Shown here: in pieces, positions 39,550 to 47,266 of the stretch | Position numbering within the stretch: the first letter of the stretch is position 1 | How the letters are laid out: every line of letters starts with the position of its first letter | Assembly (NCBI RefSeq): GCF_000407185.1 | Contig: NZ_KE136482.1 | Location: 434,001-498,000, forward strand | DNA: 64,000 bases | Direction of reading: 5' to 3' | Origin: Enterococcus malodoratus ATCC 43197 | GTDB taxonomy: Bacteria; Bacillota; Bacilli; Lactobacillales; Enterococcaceae | Made by a program: the position numbers and the translations under genes | Notes under the pieces: generated by a model | Database searches by the model: none | Told to the model about the DNA's origin: nothing | The model's input: only the letters and a program-made list of their open reading frames with translations

Positions 39550-40902
39550 TTTGACCCGTTCCTTTATCCAGCGGGTGGGAATCATTTTTGTGCTGATTCT
39601 TTTATTCGTCACACTGGTTTATCGTTGGGGATTTCCTACCTATTATTATTGGAAAATGGAGCAGCCGGTGAAAGAGGCCCAGAAAGCGCTGCAAAATGGA
39701 CAAAACTATCAGTCTTCTGATGATCTTGTCGTGGTTCCCATAACTAAAGGGAATTCTAATCCAGAAGAATTAACGGATGACCTGACATTCCGTTTGGAGC
39801 GGGAAGGAATTTCCCTCAATCGATTCTGGGTGGATCAAACAACGATCGAGGCCGTAAATGATGGGCGTTCCGTCCAACGTCTATACAACCAAACCAAACA
39901 AAAGAGTGATTTTTACACGGTTTTTTCAGTAAGGGCAATATCTTATATCTGGTTGGAACCAGTATTCCTGATTTTAAGTCTGCGATCCATACGCTGCTGC
40001 CGCTCTTAGTCGCAGCCACTATTCTATTTCTAGTGTTGCTCTTCGGTTTAGTGATCGTTCTGGTTCGAAACCAGATCATTAAACCGATCAGCCGTTTGGA
40101 GCAGGCGACCCGCAGTATTTCTGAGTTGAATTTCGCGGACTCAGATATCCAGGAAGAAAATGAATTGGGCAGTCTAAGCCATTCAATCAACTTAATGAAA
40201 CGTTCCCTTCACCAGCATGAATTGGACCTGCTGGAACGAAACGAACGGTTAAAGAATTTTTCATCTAATTTAGCACATGAATTAAAAACGCCGTTGTCAG
40301 TCATGCAGCTCTTAGTTGATGGCGAAGATATGGGGCTCGAAAATCCAACCTTCTTGCCTGATCTCAATCAGCAGCTAGAAGACATGAATCATTTGGTTGC
40401 CAATATTTTGGCTTATAGTCAGCAAATGCAAGAAGAACTCCCGCTTGGAACGATTGATATCCAAGCATTCGTTGAAAAAGAACTAACACAGCAGCGCTTA
40501 ATCGCTCCAAAGTTTCAGATTGAGCTTCGTTTGGAGCCTTGCCGACTTCAAACAAATGAGCAGCTGTTGCGGATGGTTTTCATTAACCTGCTGACAAATG
40601 GAATGAAGTACAGCTTAGACAATCAAATAACGATCACTGGCGAAAAACTCGGCAGTGATTACCAATTAATCTTTAAAAATAAAGCAATCCAAATGACTGA
40701 TCAGCAAATCGCTCAATTGAAAGAACCTTTTGTTGTAGGAGAAGAGTCCCGCAACAATCATCTATCTGGAACAGGCTTAGGCCTCTCAATCGTCGAACAA
40801 ACTGTAAAGGGCTTAGACGGAAAAATGACCCTTCAGCAAAAAAATAATCACTTCATCGCAACGATTACTTTACCAATCAAAAAAGAGACCGTACTTAAAT
40901 AA
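39530..40902 (+). pseudogene. Sensor histidine kinase interrupted by a frameshift
   Basis: The N-terminal part (39530-40009) has a first membrane helix, then a sensor region. It leaves the kinase frame at the run CGGTTTTTTCAG (T6 at 39921-39926). Read with one extra T, the protein continues FFSKGNILYLVGTSIPDF, through a second membrane helix, then HAMP, HELKTPLSV (phospho-His), FINLLTNGMKYS (N box) and GTGLGLSIVEQ (G box), without further breaks. All kinase motifs are intact. The start is a TTG, at 39530 or 39551. It could be a true mutation, phase variation, ribosomal -1 slippage, or a sequencing error. Confidence 0.85.
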
Positions 40903-40919
40903 GTGCGGTCTCTTTTTTT
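40884..40919 (+). terminator. Terminator of the two-component genes
   Basis: AGAGACCGTACTT / AAGTGCGGTCTCT stem followed by T7. It overlaps the kinase stop codon. Confidence 0.88.
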
Positions 40920-40972
40920 GCACAAGTTTTGCATAATTGTATTCTATCATGTTACTCATAGGAGGCGAGGAT

Positions 40973-41260
40973 ATGAAAAATGAAACCAAGAGAAAGATCA
41001 TCATAAGCATTTTAACGATTGCCTTATTGCTATCGGGAGGACTATTAGCTTCCTTCGCCACACAGCCAAAAGCGCAGGAACCCGCAAATTCTCTGAAGGA
41101 TAACTCCTTCATTGATTCCAAAATAGATGACTATGCTGACTCTGATCAGCCCTCACATGGAATACCAAAGATTCGTTGGGAGAATAGCGAATCTGATCAA
41201 GCAACAATGAAACCCTTTTGGTGGCTATATAACGCTTTAAAAGAATCTGTCACTAATTAA
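40973..41260 (+). CDS. Small exported or membrane-anchored protein
   Basis: A 95-residue protein with a basic start (MKNETKRKIIIS), one hydrophobic helix (about 9-29), and an acidic extracytoplasmic tail ending KPFWWLYNALKESVTN. It may be a signal peptide or an anchor; cleavage near ASFATQPKA is possible. The ATG at 40973 follows AGGAGGCGAGG. It lies 20 bases before the phosphoesterase gene, probably in one unit. Family not recognised. The location after a sensor kinase suggests a small envelope or sensor-modulating protein, without proof. Confidence 0.65.
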   Translation: MKNETKRKIIISILTIALLLSGGLLASFATQPKAQEPANSLKDNSFIDSKIDDYADSDQPSHGIPKIRWENSESDQATMKPFWWLYNALKESVTN

Positions 41261-41280
41261 AAGAGAGCAGGAAAAACAGC

Positions 41281-42090
41281 ATGAATAAAAAAATATTACT
41301 AGGACTATTTCTGATTTTATTGGCTATACCCATTTATGCCTTTAAGATCGAACCAAATTTAGCGGTAGTCCATCACCTTAAGCTAGGCGATCAAGCGAAA
41401 CCAGCAGAGTTGAAAGTCGTTCAGCTTTCAGACATACAAGTATCTGAGAGCTATGCCACCAATCGATTAGATAAGGTGATCCGCAAAGTGAACAAGGAGA
41501 AACCGGACATAATCGTTTTTACCGGTGACCTTTTTGATAACTACGCCAAATATCAGCACGAACAGGAAATTATCGAAAAATTAAGCAAAATGCAGGCCTC
41601 CATTGGCAAATACGCAGTCTGGGGCAACCATGATTATGGCGGCGGAGCAGCAAATATTTACGAGCGGGTGATGAACGCCGCGAATTTTGATGTCTTAAAA
41701 AATACTGGTGAAACACTGACCCTCAAAAATGGCAAAACACTTTTTATCGGCGGGCTAGATGATTCCTTACTGGGAAACCCATCAGTAAACGATACCTTGG
41801 CATATCGCGAAAAATATGACTATTCAGTTTTACTGACGCATGAACCCGATGTGGCCGATGACTTTGTCGGAACCAATACTCAACTAGTTTTAGCAGGACA
41901 TAGTCACGGCGGACAAATCCGGATTCCATTTCATCCGGTGAAAAACGTTTTAGCAGAAAAGTACATCCGAGGGTTATATGAACTCAGCGATCACACCAAA
42001 CTCTACGTCAATACAGGATTAGGAACAACTTCGATCCACGCACGATTCGGTGTACCGCCTGAGATTTCCGTCTTCGAATTGCATTTTTAA
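41281..42090 (+). CDS. Membrane-anchored metallophosphoesterase
   Basis: A 269-residue calcineurin-like phosphoesterase with an N-terminal membrane helix (about 4-20). Metal-binding motifs appear in order: LSDIQVS (Asp), FTGDLFDN (GDxxD), WGNHDYGG (GNHD), LLTHEPD and LAGHSHGGQ (GHxH). This matches the YkuE/YaeI-like group, which acts on lipid-linked substrates. The start follows GAGAGCAGG. It probably works at the membrane surface. The preceding small protein may be a partner. Confidence 0.9.
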   Translation: MNKKILLGLFLILLAIPIYAFKIEPNLAVVHHLKLGDQAKPAELKVVQLSDIQVSESYATNRLDKVIRKVNKEKPDIIVFTGDLFDNYAKYQHEQEIIEKLSKMQASIGKYAVWGNHDYGGGAANIYERVMNAANFDVLKNTGETLTLKNGKTLFIGGLDDSLLGNPSVNDTLAYREKYDYSVLLTHEPDVADDFVGTNTQLVLAGHSHGGQIRIPFHPVKNVLAEKYIRGLYELSDHTKLYVNTGLGTTSIHARFGVPPEISVFELHF

Positions 42091-42139
42091 TTTGATAAAC
42101 GTTTTTTGAAGCTTTCTTTACTCCGAGAAAACGAGTGAA

Positions 42140-43189
42140 CTATTTATCGTGTGAACGGTACACTTCACTTTCTGAATCATCGCTCATCTGTAAAATGATT
42201 TTTCCAGTGGCTCTTCCTGATTGGGAATAAGAGAACGCTTCTTCAATAGCAGCAAAGGGAACCACGCGATCAATCACAGGTTTGATCGTATCTGATTCAA
42301 TTAACTGGCTTAAAACCTCAAGCTGCGCACCACTTGGCTTCATGAAAAGAAAGGTGTAAGAAACGCCCGTTTGTTTTTCCAACTTAGTTAATTTACGAGT
42401 GACGAATCCGAAAGCAAATTGTTTCCATAATGGCACACCAAACTCCTTACCAAATTGTTTGTTAGGAAGACCGGCGATGCTGACAACTTTTCCACCCGGT
42501 TTAATAATCTTAAATGCATCTTCCAAGGTTTTTCCGCCACGCGTGTTAAACACGTAATCATAATCAGAAAGCACTGCTGCAAAATTGGTTGTATGGTAAT
42601 CAATTGGATAATCGGCGCCCAGTGTTCTAACTAAGTCAAAGTGGCCACTTGAAGTTGTCGTTGCCACATAGGCACCAAGGTATTTAGCAATCTGTATAGC
42701 AATTGTCCCGATTCCGCCTGATCCGCCTTGGATCAACACCTTTTGCCCAGGCCTGATTTTCATAATATCGTGCAAAGCTTGATAACTAGTCAATCCAACT
42801 AAAGGGATTGAAGCTGCTTCTTCAAAAGTAATATTCTGCGGTTTCAAAGCGATATCTCCTTTATCGACGGCGATATACTCCGCAAAAGTTCCAATACGGT
42901 CCTTTTGTACACGCCCATAGACCGCATCACCAACACTGTATTCAGAAACACTTTCGCCAGTTTCAACAATGATGCCGGCAAAATCACTTCCTAGAATCAA
43001 CGGCATGTCATACTCAAGCAGCATTTTGATCTCGCCATCTTTCGTTTTTGTATCAATAGGATTAATGCTTGCAGCAACGATTTTCACCAAAACATCATTG
43101 GAACGAATTTTTGGAATAGCAGTTTCTTTTATGTAGGGTATTGGTTGTTTGTAGTTGTCAATAATTGCAGCTTTCATAGTAGTCATCAT
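42140..43189 (-). CDS. NADP-dependent quinone/medium-chain reductase
   Basis: Medium-chain dehydrogenase/reductase of about 349 residues. The GroES-like N-domain (MKAAIIDNYKQPIPYIKE, LGSDFAGIIVETGESV) is followed by a Rossmann domain with VLIQGGSGGIGTIAIQIAKYLG. The zinc-binding Cys residues are missing, so it is of the quinone-reductase type. The ATG at 43189 (AAAGGTGG eight bases before) is preferred over 43177. It is divergent from an ArsR regulator that probably represses it. Such pairs respond to electrophiles or quinones, but no thiol sensor pair is obvious here. Confidence 0.85.
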   Translation of the reverse strand: MMTTMKAAIIDNYKQPIPYIKETAIPKIRSNDVLVKIVAASINPIDTKTKDGEIKMLLEYDMPLILGSDFAGIIVETGESVSEYSVGDAVYGRVQKDRIGTFAEYIAVDKGDIALKPQNITFEEAASIPLVGLTSYQALHDIMKIRPGQKVLIQGGSGGIGTIAIQIAKYLGAYVATTTSSGHFDLVRTLGADYPIDYHTTNFAAVLSDYDYVFNTRGGKTLEDAFKIIKPGGKVVSIAGLPNKQFGKEFGVPLWKQFAFGFVTRKLTKLEKQTGVSYTFLFMKPSGAQLEVLSQLIESDTIKPVIDRVVPFAAIEEAFSYSQSGRATGKIILQMSDDSESEVYRSHDK

Positions 43190-43215
43190 TAATATATCCA
43201 CCTTTATCATTCAAT

Positions 43216-43246
43216 AGTTCAAACGTTTAATCTTTTGAACGTTTGC
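43216..43246. promoter_or_regulatory. Operator candidate between reductase and arsR
   Basis: CAAACGTTTAA ... TTGAACGTTTG forms an inverted repeat (CAAACG/CGTTTG) between the divergent genes. Confidence 0.5.
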
Positions 43247-43293
43247 TTTTTATGAGTTTAGTTCGTTGGTTTAAAAATGTCAACCAATAGTTG

Positions 43294-43322
43294 TTGACAG
43301 CAAAAAAAAAGTATTGTTTAAT
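43294..43322 (+). promoter_or_regulatory. arsR promoter
   Basis: TTGACA, 17-nt spacer, TTTAAT. Confidence 0.55.
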
Positions 43323-43372
43323 AGTTTAAAATCATAAACGCAATATAAAGGTATTGAGAAAGAGGCCTCCGA

Positions 43373-43690
43373 ATGGCAGAACAAACACTAGAAATTTTTA
43401 AAAAGGGAATTCCAATTTTTACTATGTTGCAGGATGAGAACCGGCAACAGATTCTAGTAATGCTTTGTAAATCTGGGAAATTAACGGTTAATCAGATTAC
43501 TAATCATTTATCGTTATCTAGACCTGCTGTTTCACATCATTTAAAACTAATGCTGAATGCTGGGATTCTATCTGTTAGTAAGGCTGGAACTGAAAGATAT
43601 TACAGTGCCAATATGAACAGTACTCTGGATCTTTTAAAGGAGTTAACAGATTCTTTAGAGGAAGATATTAGAAATGGTGCGAAAGAGTAA
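43373..43690 (+). CDS. ArsR-family regulator
   Basis: A 105-residue winged HTH (about 20-85; LTVNQITNHLSLSRPAVSHHLKLMLNAGIL). Metal-binding Cys motifs of ArsR/SmtB are absent (only one Cys), so it is not a simple metal sensor. GAGGCC lies before the ATG. It is divergent from the reductase gene, with the inverted repeat between. Confidence 0.88.
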   Translation: MAEQTLEIFKKGIPIFTMLQDENRQQILVMLCKSGKLTVNQITNHLSLSRPAVSHHLKLMLNAGILSVSKAGTERYYSANMNSTLDLLKELTDSLEEDIRNGAKE

Positions 43691-43802
43691 TACTATTTAG
43701 TATACTACGACAATAAACATCAATAATAAAAGGGCAAGGATCCTAAAGCAATGCAGCTGATATTTATGCTGCCAAACGATTATTTATGTCTATCGATGAA
43801 AA

Positions 43803-43829
43803 GATATCTCTTCTGAGGTATCTTTTTTC
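43803..43829 (+). terminator. Terminator, copy 2 of the repeated type
   Basis: GATATCTC-TTCT-GAGGTATC followed by T6; nearly the same as 38764-38790. It ends the arsR transcript. Confidence 0.75.
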
Positions 43830-43909
43830 ATTTTCTATCAAAGCATTTCCTTAGAAGAAAAATGGCAGGTTACGTTAGAATGGAGTCAAAATTGGAGAGG
43901 ATGAATTCG

Positions 43910-45415
43910 ATGAACAGTCAAAACTTAATCAAAGAGAATCTCTTAGATAAAAAAAGCCGAGTAAAATTATCGATTCTTCAGTTTCTGTCCGATAATCGCT
44001 TTTATATAACCAGCGACTATTTAGCTGAGTATTTTAACATGTCGCAATTGAATTTTTCTATCTATATCAAGGAGCTTGAAAAGGATATTCTCTCATTAGA
44101 ATTATGCGAACAACCACTTTTGAAAAAGGCAAATTTCATCAAAATCAATTTGCCTTACACTGATCTTGCGGAATACTATTATCGTCTGTTAATTGACTAT
44201 TGTGAGCAGTCCACAAATTACAATATTCTGCTCGCTTTGCTGAGAAGGGACACGAACTCCATTTTAAGCATCAGCGAAAAAACTAATTTTAGTGTTTCCT
44301 ATATTTACTCTCGGATGAAAGCGATCAATGCCTTTCTTTTTCATTACGGGATCAGGGTGGACTTTTCTAAACCCGGAAAGAAAACGATCACGGGAAGTGA
44401 AGTGCAGCTTCACTATTGCATACTCGATATCTATTGGAATATTCATAGCAATATCGACCTGCACACCGATAAGGAACAATCACAACTCGTGTATTCAACC
44501 TTGAATATCTATGTCAAAAAAGAAACGATCCAAAATCTAGAAGGTGGAATGCTCGATAAGTTATTCTTGCTGATTCACTTATGCTTGAGGAATTTTCCGA
44601 TTAGCTCAATCGAAATGATCCGCAAACAATTAAAAGCGACGCCCAACTCAGAATTATTTGTCCATCCCTATTTTGATATTCTTAATCCAGTGCCGCACTT
44701 AAGCAGTGAGTTGCGAACAACAATCAATATTCTTGCCAGATTATTACTTTCAAAGACTGAACCGAGGGGGATAAATTTCAAACAATACGAGGTGCTGAAG
44801 GAGAATGATTCACCTCATTTCGAGTATTCTGAAGAGCTGATAGATGCCTTTTCGACTGAATTTTGCTTGGTGATCCCTGAGGACGAAAGAAAAATCTATG
44901 TACTCAATTTTTTGAGAAATCAAATTTATTATGATGTGTTGACCGCAAATCATCCCAACACGACAATGGCTAGTTATAGCATTTACGCTGAAAAGAATCA
45001 AAATGATGTAAAGAAAAAAATCCAGCAATTCTACAAACGTTTTGTCTCAAAAAAGAGGAAGAGGTATCCATTTATTCAACAGCAAAACCAACAGTGGCTG
45101 CTTGAAGATCTGATTCATATTTATGATCGCTACAAAGAAAATGCACAAATTGTTATTGGGGTAAATTTTACTAGGGATTACTACATTAATGATGATTTAT
45201 GCTCGCAGATCGAGCAGCATTTCGGCCCAGCAAATGTATTGCTAAAAAAGAAAGCGATGAAAACCTGCGACATCATTATCAGCGATTGTCCAGTAAACGA
45301 TTTAGCAGAAAATACGAAGGTTATCTATTTAATCGATGGGGAAATTACCGCATCAAAAATAAAAGATTTATTCAATCAACTGTCCGATCATATTTTTGAT
45401 TTGCGCCAAGTATAG
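43910..45415 (+). CDS. Mga-family transcriptional regulator (third in the window)
   Basis: About 501 residues with the Mga plan: an N-terminal HTH (NRFYITSDYLAEYFNMSQLNFSIYIKELEK), a second HTH-like region (SILSISEKTNFSVSYIYSRMKAINAFL), a long helical middle and an EIIB-like end (TCDIIISDCPVNDLAENTKVIYLI). The ATG at 43910 has GGAGAGG nine bases before. It is more distant from the tandem pair at 3-6 kb than those are from each other. It stands alone upstream of an Spx paralog. Confidence 0.75.
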   Translation: MNSQNLIKENLLDKKSRVKLSILQFLSDNRFYITSDYLAEYFNMSQLNFSIYIKELEKDILSLELCEQPLLKKANFIKINLPYTDLAEYYYRLLIDYCEQSTNYNILLALLRRDTNSILSISEKTNFSVSYIYSRMKAINAFLFHYGIRVDFSKPGKKTITGSEVQLHYCILDIYWNIHSNIDLHTDKEQSQLVYSTLNIYVKKETIQNLEGGMLDKLFLLIHLCLRNFPISSIEMIRKQLKATPNSELFVHPYFDILNPVPHLSSELRTTINILARLLLSKTEPRGINFKQYEVLKENDSPHFEYSEELIDAFSTEFCLVIPEDERKIYVLNFLRNQIYYDVLTANHPNTTMASYSIYAEKNQNDVKKKIQQFYKRFVSKKRKRYPFIQQQNQQWLLEDLIHIYDRYKENAQIVIGVNFTRDYYINDDLCSQIEQHFGPANVLLKKKAMKTCDIIISDCPVNDLAENTKVIYLIDGEITASKIKDLFNQLSDHIFDLRQV

Positions 45416-45469
45416 TTTGCCCATTCTACAATTTACTCATTTTCCCAATAAAAATAGTAGAATCCATCT

Positions 45470-45500
45470 CTCTTTTTTTAATTAAGATAGAAAAAAAGAG
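45470..45500 (+). promoter_or_regulatory. A/T hairpin next to the spx ribosome binding site
   Basis: CTCTTTTTTT / AAAAAAAGAG, a 10-bp perfect stem. The right arm adjoins the GAGGAGGGG ribosome binding site, so it may influence spx translation. Confidence 0.35.
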
Positions 45501-45511
45501 GAGGGGAAAAG

Positions 45512-45955
45512 ATGATTACTATTTTACTTGGCAACTCTTGTACTTCGTGCCGAAAAACGAAAGCTTGGTTTCAGGAGCATGACATTCCATTTGCTGCAAG
45601 AAATATTGATCATGAGCCATTAAGTAAAGAGGAGTTAAAACAAATTATTACGCTTTGTCCAAGCGGGTTTGACAAGATCATTTCAAAAAAATCGAAAATT
45701 TATAGAGCCTTGAACATTGATTTCGACGAACTATCCTTTAATCAATTATTGGTCTTGCTTAGTCAATACCCAAAACTGGTGAAAAGGCCTATTATCTACG
45801 ATGAGAAAAAGATTCAAGTTGGTTTTAATGAAGAGGAGATCCGAACTTTGCTTCCAAAGGAAATCAAACACACAACCAGAAATTACTTATATAAAGTAAA
45901 TACAACGATGCTCTATGAGGATATATTAGCTATGCAAAAGACAGAATTTTTCTAA
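45512..45955 (+). CDS. Spx/MgsR-like ArsC-fold regulator
   Basis: A 147-residue ArsC-fold protein that, like Spx, probably binds RNA polymerase to redirect transcription under disulfide stress. The redox switch Cys10-Thr-Ser-Cys13 (CTSC) is intact. SGFDKIISKKSKIYRALNI and the VKRPIIYDEKKIQVGFNEEEIRTLLP end are typical. It is slightly longer than Spx (about 131) and more divergent, so it is a paralog and not the main Spx. A GAGGAGGGG site precedes the ATG. Confidence 0.88.
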   Translation: MITILLGNSCTSCRKTKAWFQEHDIPFAARNIDHEPLSKEELKQIITLCPSGFDKIISKKSKIYRALNIDFDELSFNQLLVLLSQYPKLVKRPIIYDEKKIQVGFNEEEIRTLLPKEIKHTTRNYLYKVNTTMLYEDILAMQKTEFF

Positions 45956-45967
45956 GACGCACTCAAG

Positions 45968-46002
45968 AAAGAGGCATTCCAATAAGTGGATGCTTCTTTT
46001 TA
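45968..46002 (+). terminator. spx terminator
   Basis: AGAGGCATTCCA / TGGATGCTTCT stem followed by TTTTAA. Confidence 0.7.
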
Positions 46003-46055
46003 AGTCATGGACATTTTTATCCTGTTCGTTAATATCTCTAAAAGCTGCTAGTAAT

Positions 46056-46099
46056 CATGAAAATCTATTCAGATGAATAGATTTTCATGTTATTTTTTT
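46056..46099 (+). terminator. Strong hairpin just before the Zur promoter
   Basis: Perfect 15-bp stem CATGAAAATCTATTC / GAATAGATTTTCATG, loop AGAT, then TTATTTTTTT. It insulates the zinc operon from upstream transcription. Confidence 0.75.
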
Positions 46100-46100
46100 G

Positions 46101-46129
46101 TTGACAAAAGAAAAAGAACTTGGTACAGT
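46101..46129 (+). promoter_or_regulatory. Promoter of the zinc-starvation ribosomal operon
   Basis: TTGACA, 17-nt spacer, TACAGT, immediately before the Zur box. Confidence 0.75.
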
Positions 46130-46137
46130 ATTCGTGA

Positions 46138-46160
46138 CAAATCGTAATTATTACGATTTG
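46138..46160. promoter_or_regulatory. Zur box
   Basis: A 23-bp perfect palindrome with the core TCGTAATTATTACGA, the consensus operator of the zinc repressor Zur in Firmicutes. It lies nine bases after the -10 box, so zinc-loaded Zur would shut the operon. Confidence 0.92.
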
Positions 46161-46191
46161 AATGTTGCAAAACGAAAAGGAGTCATTGCTT

Positions 46192-46461
46192 ATGGCCAAA
46201 AAATCAAAGATAGCACAAGCAAAAAAACAACAGGCGTTAATTGAAAAGTATGCTGAAAAACGGCTAGAGCTAAAAGCAGCACATGATTATGCCGGATTGG
46301 CTAAGCTGCCGAAGAATTCGAATCCCAACCGGTTAAAATTACGCGATCAAATCGATGGGCGTCCTCGTGGATATATGCGCAAGTTTGGAATGTCGCGAAT
46401 TAACTTTCGCGACTTAGCTCATCAAGGCCTGATCCCAGGCGTAAAGAAAGCAAGTTGGTAA
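46192..46461 (+). CDS. rpsN2: Zinc-independent ribosomal protein bS14 paralog
   Basis: A 89-residue S14 of the long, zinc-free type. [20 protein letters not shown] begins it and [33 protein letters not shown] ends it. The CxxC pairs of the zinc form are absent. It replaces the zinc-binding S14 when zinc is scarce, freeing zinc from ribosomes. The ATG at 46192 follows AAAGGAG; an upstream in-frame ATG inside the leader is not used. First gene after the Zur box. Confidence 0.95.
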   Translation: MAKKSKIAQAKKQQALIEKYAEKRLELKAAHDYAGLAKLPKNSNPNRLKLRDQIDGRPRGYMRKFGMSRINFRDLAHQGLIPGVKKASW

Positions 46462-46486
46462 TTTAATCAAGCAAGGAGGAAACCGC

Positions 46487-46660
46487 GTGGCAGTACCAGC
46501 AAGAAAAACATCAAAAGCAAAAAAAAGATTGCGCAGAGCCCAGGATAATCTAAAAAAACCTGAAATTTCTTTCGATGAAAGTTTAGGCGATTATCGGCGT
46601 AGTCATCATGTATCTCTAAAGGGGTACTACAAAGGACGTAAAGTTATCGATAAAGAATAG
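46487..46660 (+). CDS. rpmF2: Zinc-independent ribosomal protein bL32 paralog
   Basis: A 57-residue protein starting from GTG at 46487 with GGAGG upstream: [20 protein letters not shown], ending [11 protein letters not shown]. The N-terminal segment is the L32 signature; the four zinc-binding Cys near the C-terminus of the usual form are missing. It follows rpsN2 by 25 bases and is the second gene of the zinc-starvation operon. Confidence 0.93.
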   Translation: MAVPARKTSKAKKRLRRAQDNLKKPEISFDESLGDYRRSHHVSLKGYYKGRKVIDKE

Positions 46661-46671
46661 GAGGCGTATTC

Positions 46672-47049
46672 TTGAAAATTATTTATCCCCCCTTAGTCGA
46701 GCAAAGCTTTCAATTTTATCAAGCGAACGATGAACAGGAATATAGCAAGAGCGAGCTATATCGTTCCATGGTTGAAAATCATATTATTTATGAGAACGGC
46801 GCTCCTACGCCTGAAGCGATCGAACAGGGATTGGTCCGAGATTTTTATGAAGAGCCGAATCTTTCCTTTCAAGATTTCTTAACGATTTATCCTATTTTTC
46901 AATCGTATGATTCGACTCTTTTTCAACGAATAGATGGATTTTGGGAAATTCCGCTCGATATCAAAAATGACCTATTAGGGAAACTAGTACTGGACGAAAT
47001 TAGCTATGATGAAAAAATTCAGATTGAAGAATTCCTTGAAGATCGATAA
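46672..47049 (+). CDS. Unknown protein inside the Zur-regulated operon
   Basis: A 125-residue acidic protein starting MKIIYPPLVEQSFQFYQANDEQEYSKSE and ending KIQIEEFLEDR. The start is a TTG with AGGAGG upstream, 11 bases after rpmF2. No Cys and only one His, so it is unlikely to bind zinc tightly. It looks soluble and mostly helical; no named family is recognised. It sits between L32 and L33 paralogs, so it is expressed under zinc starvation. A role in ribosome remodelling or zinc economy is possible but not shown. Confidence 0.75.
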   Translation: MKIIYPPLVEQSFQFYQANDEQEYSKSELYRSMVENHIIYENGAPTPEAIEQGLVRDFYEEPNLSFQDFLTIYPIFQSYDSTLFQRIDGFWEIPLDIKNDLLGKLVLDEISYDEKIQIEEFLEDR

Positions 47050-47072
47050 ACCAATTGGGGCAGGTGAAATGA

Positions 47073-47222
47073 ATGAGACAAAACATTATTTTAGAATGCG
47101 TAGAAACAGGCGAACGCTTATACCTTACGAGCAAGAGTAAACGTAATACGCCAGATCGTTTGGAGTTGAAAAAATATTCTCCCAAGCTGCGCCGCCGTGC
47201 AATTTTTAAAGAAGTGAAATAA
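47073..47222 (+). CDS. rpmG2: Zinc-independent ribosomal protein bL33 paralog
   Basis: A 49-residue L33 starting [20 protein letters not shown], with the family's [14 protein letters not shown]-like core ([20 protein letters not shown]). The paired CxxC motifs are lost (one Cys remains), marking the zinc-free form. GGGCAGG lies before the start. Last gene of the operon; a strong terminator follows. Confidence 0.93.
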   Translation: MRQNIILECVETGERLYLTSKSKRNTPDRLELKKYSPKLRRRAIFKEVK

Positions 47223-47228
47223 ATTCGC

Positions 47229-47266
47229 AAAAAAAGGACATTCTCTATTGAGAGTGTCCTTTTTTT
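47229..47266. terminator. Bidirectional terminator
   Basis: AAAAAAAGGACATTCTC / GAGAGTGTCCTTTTTTT, serving the zinc operon and the convergent recombinase gene. Confidence 0.9.

Noticed and set aside
39917-39928. Canonical programmed -1 frameshift heptamer in the kinase gene
   Set aside because: In the zero frame the codons are GTT TTT TCA, which do not form X-XXY-YYZ; slippage remains possible but non-canonical.
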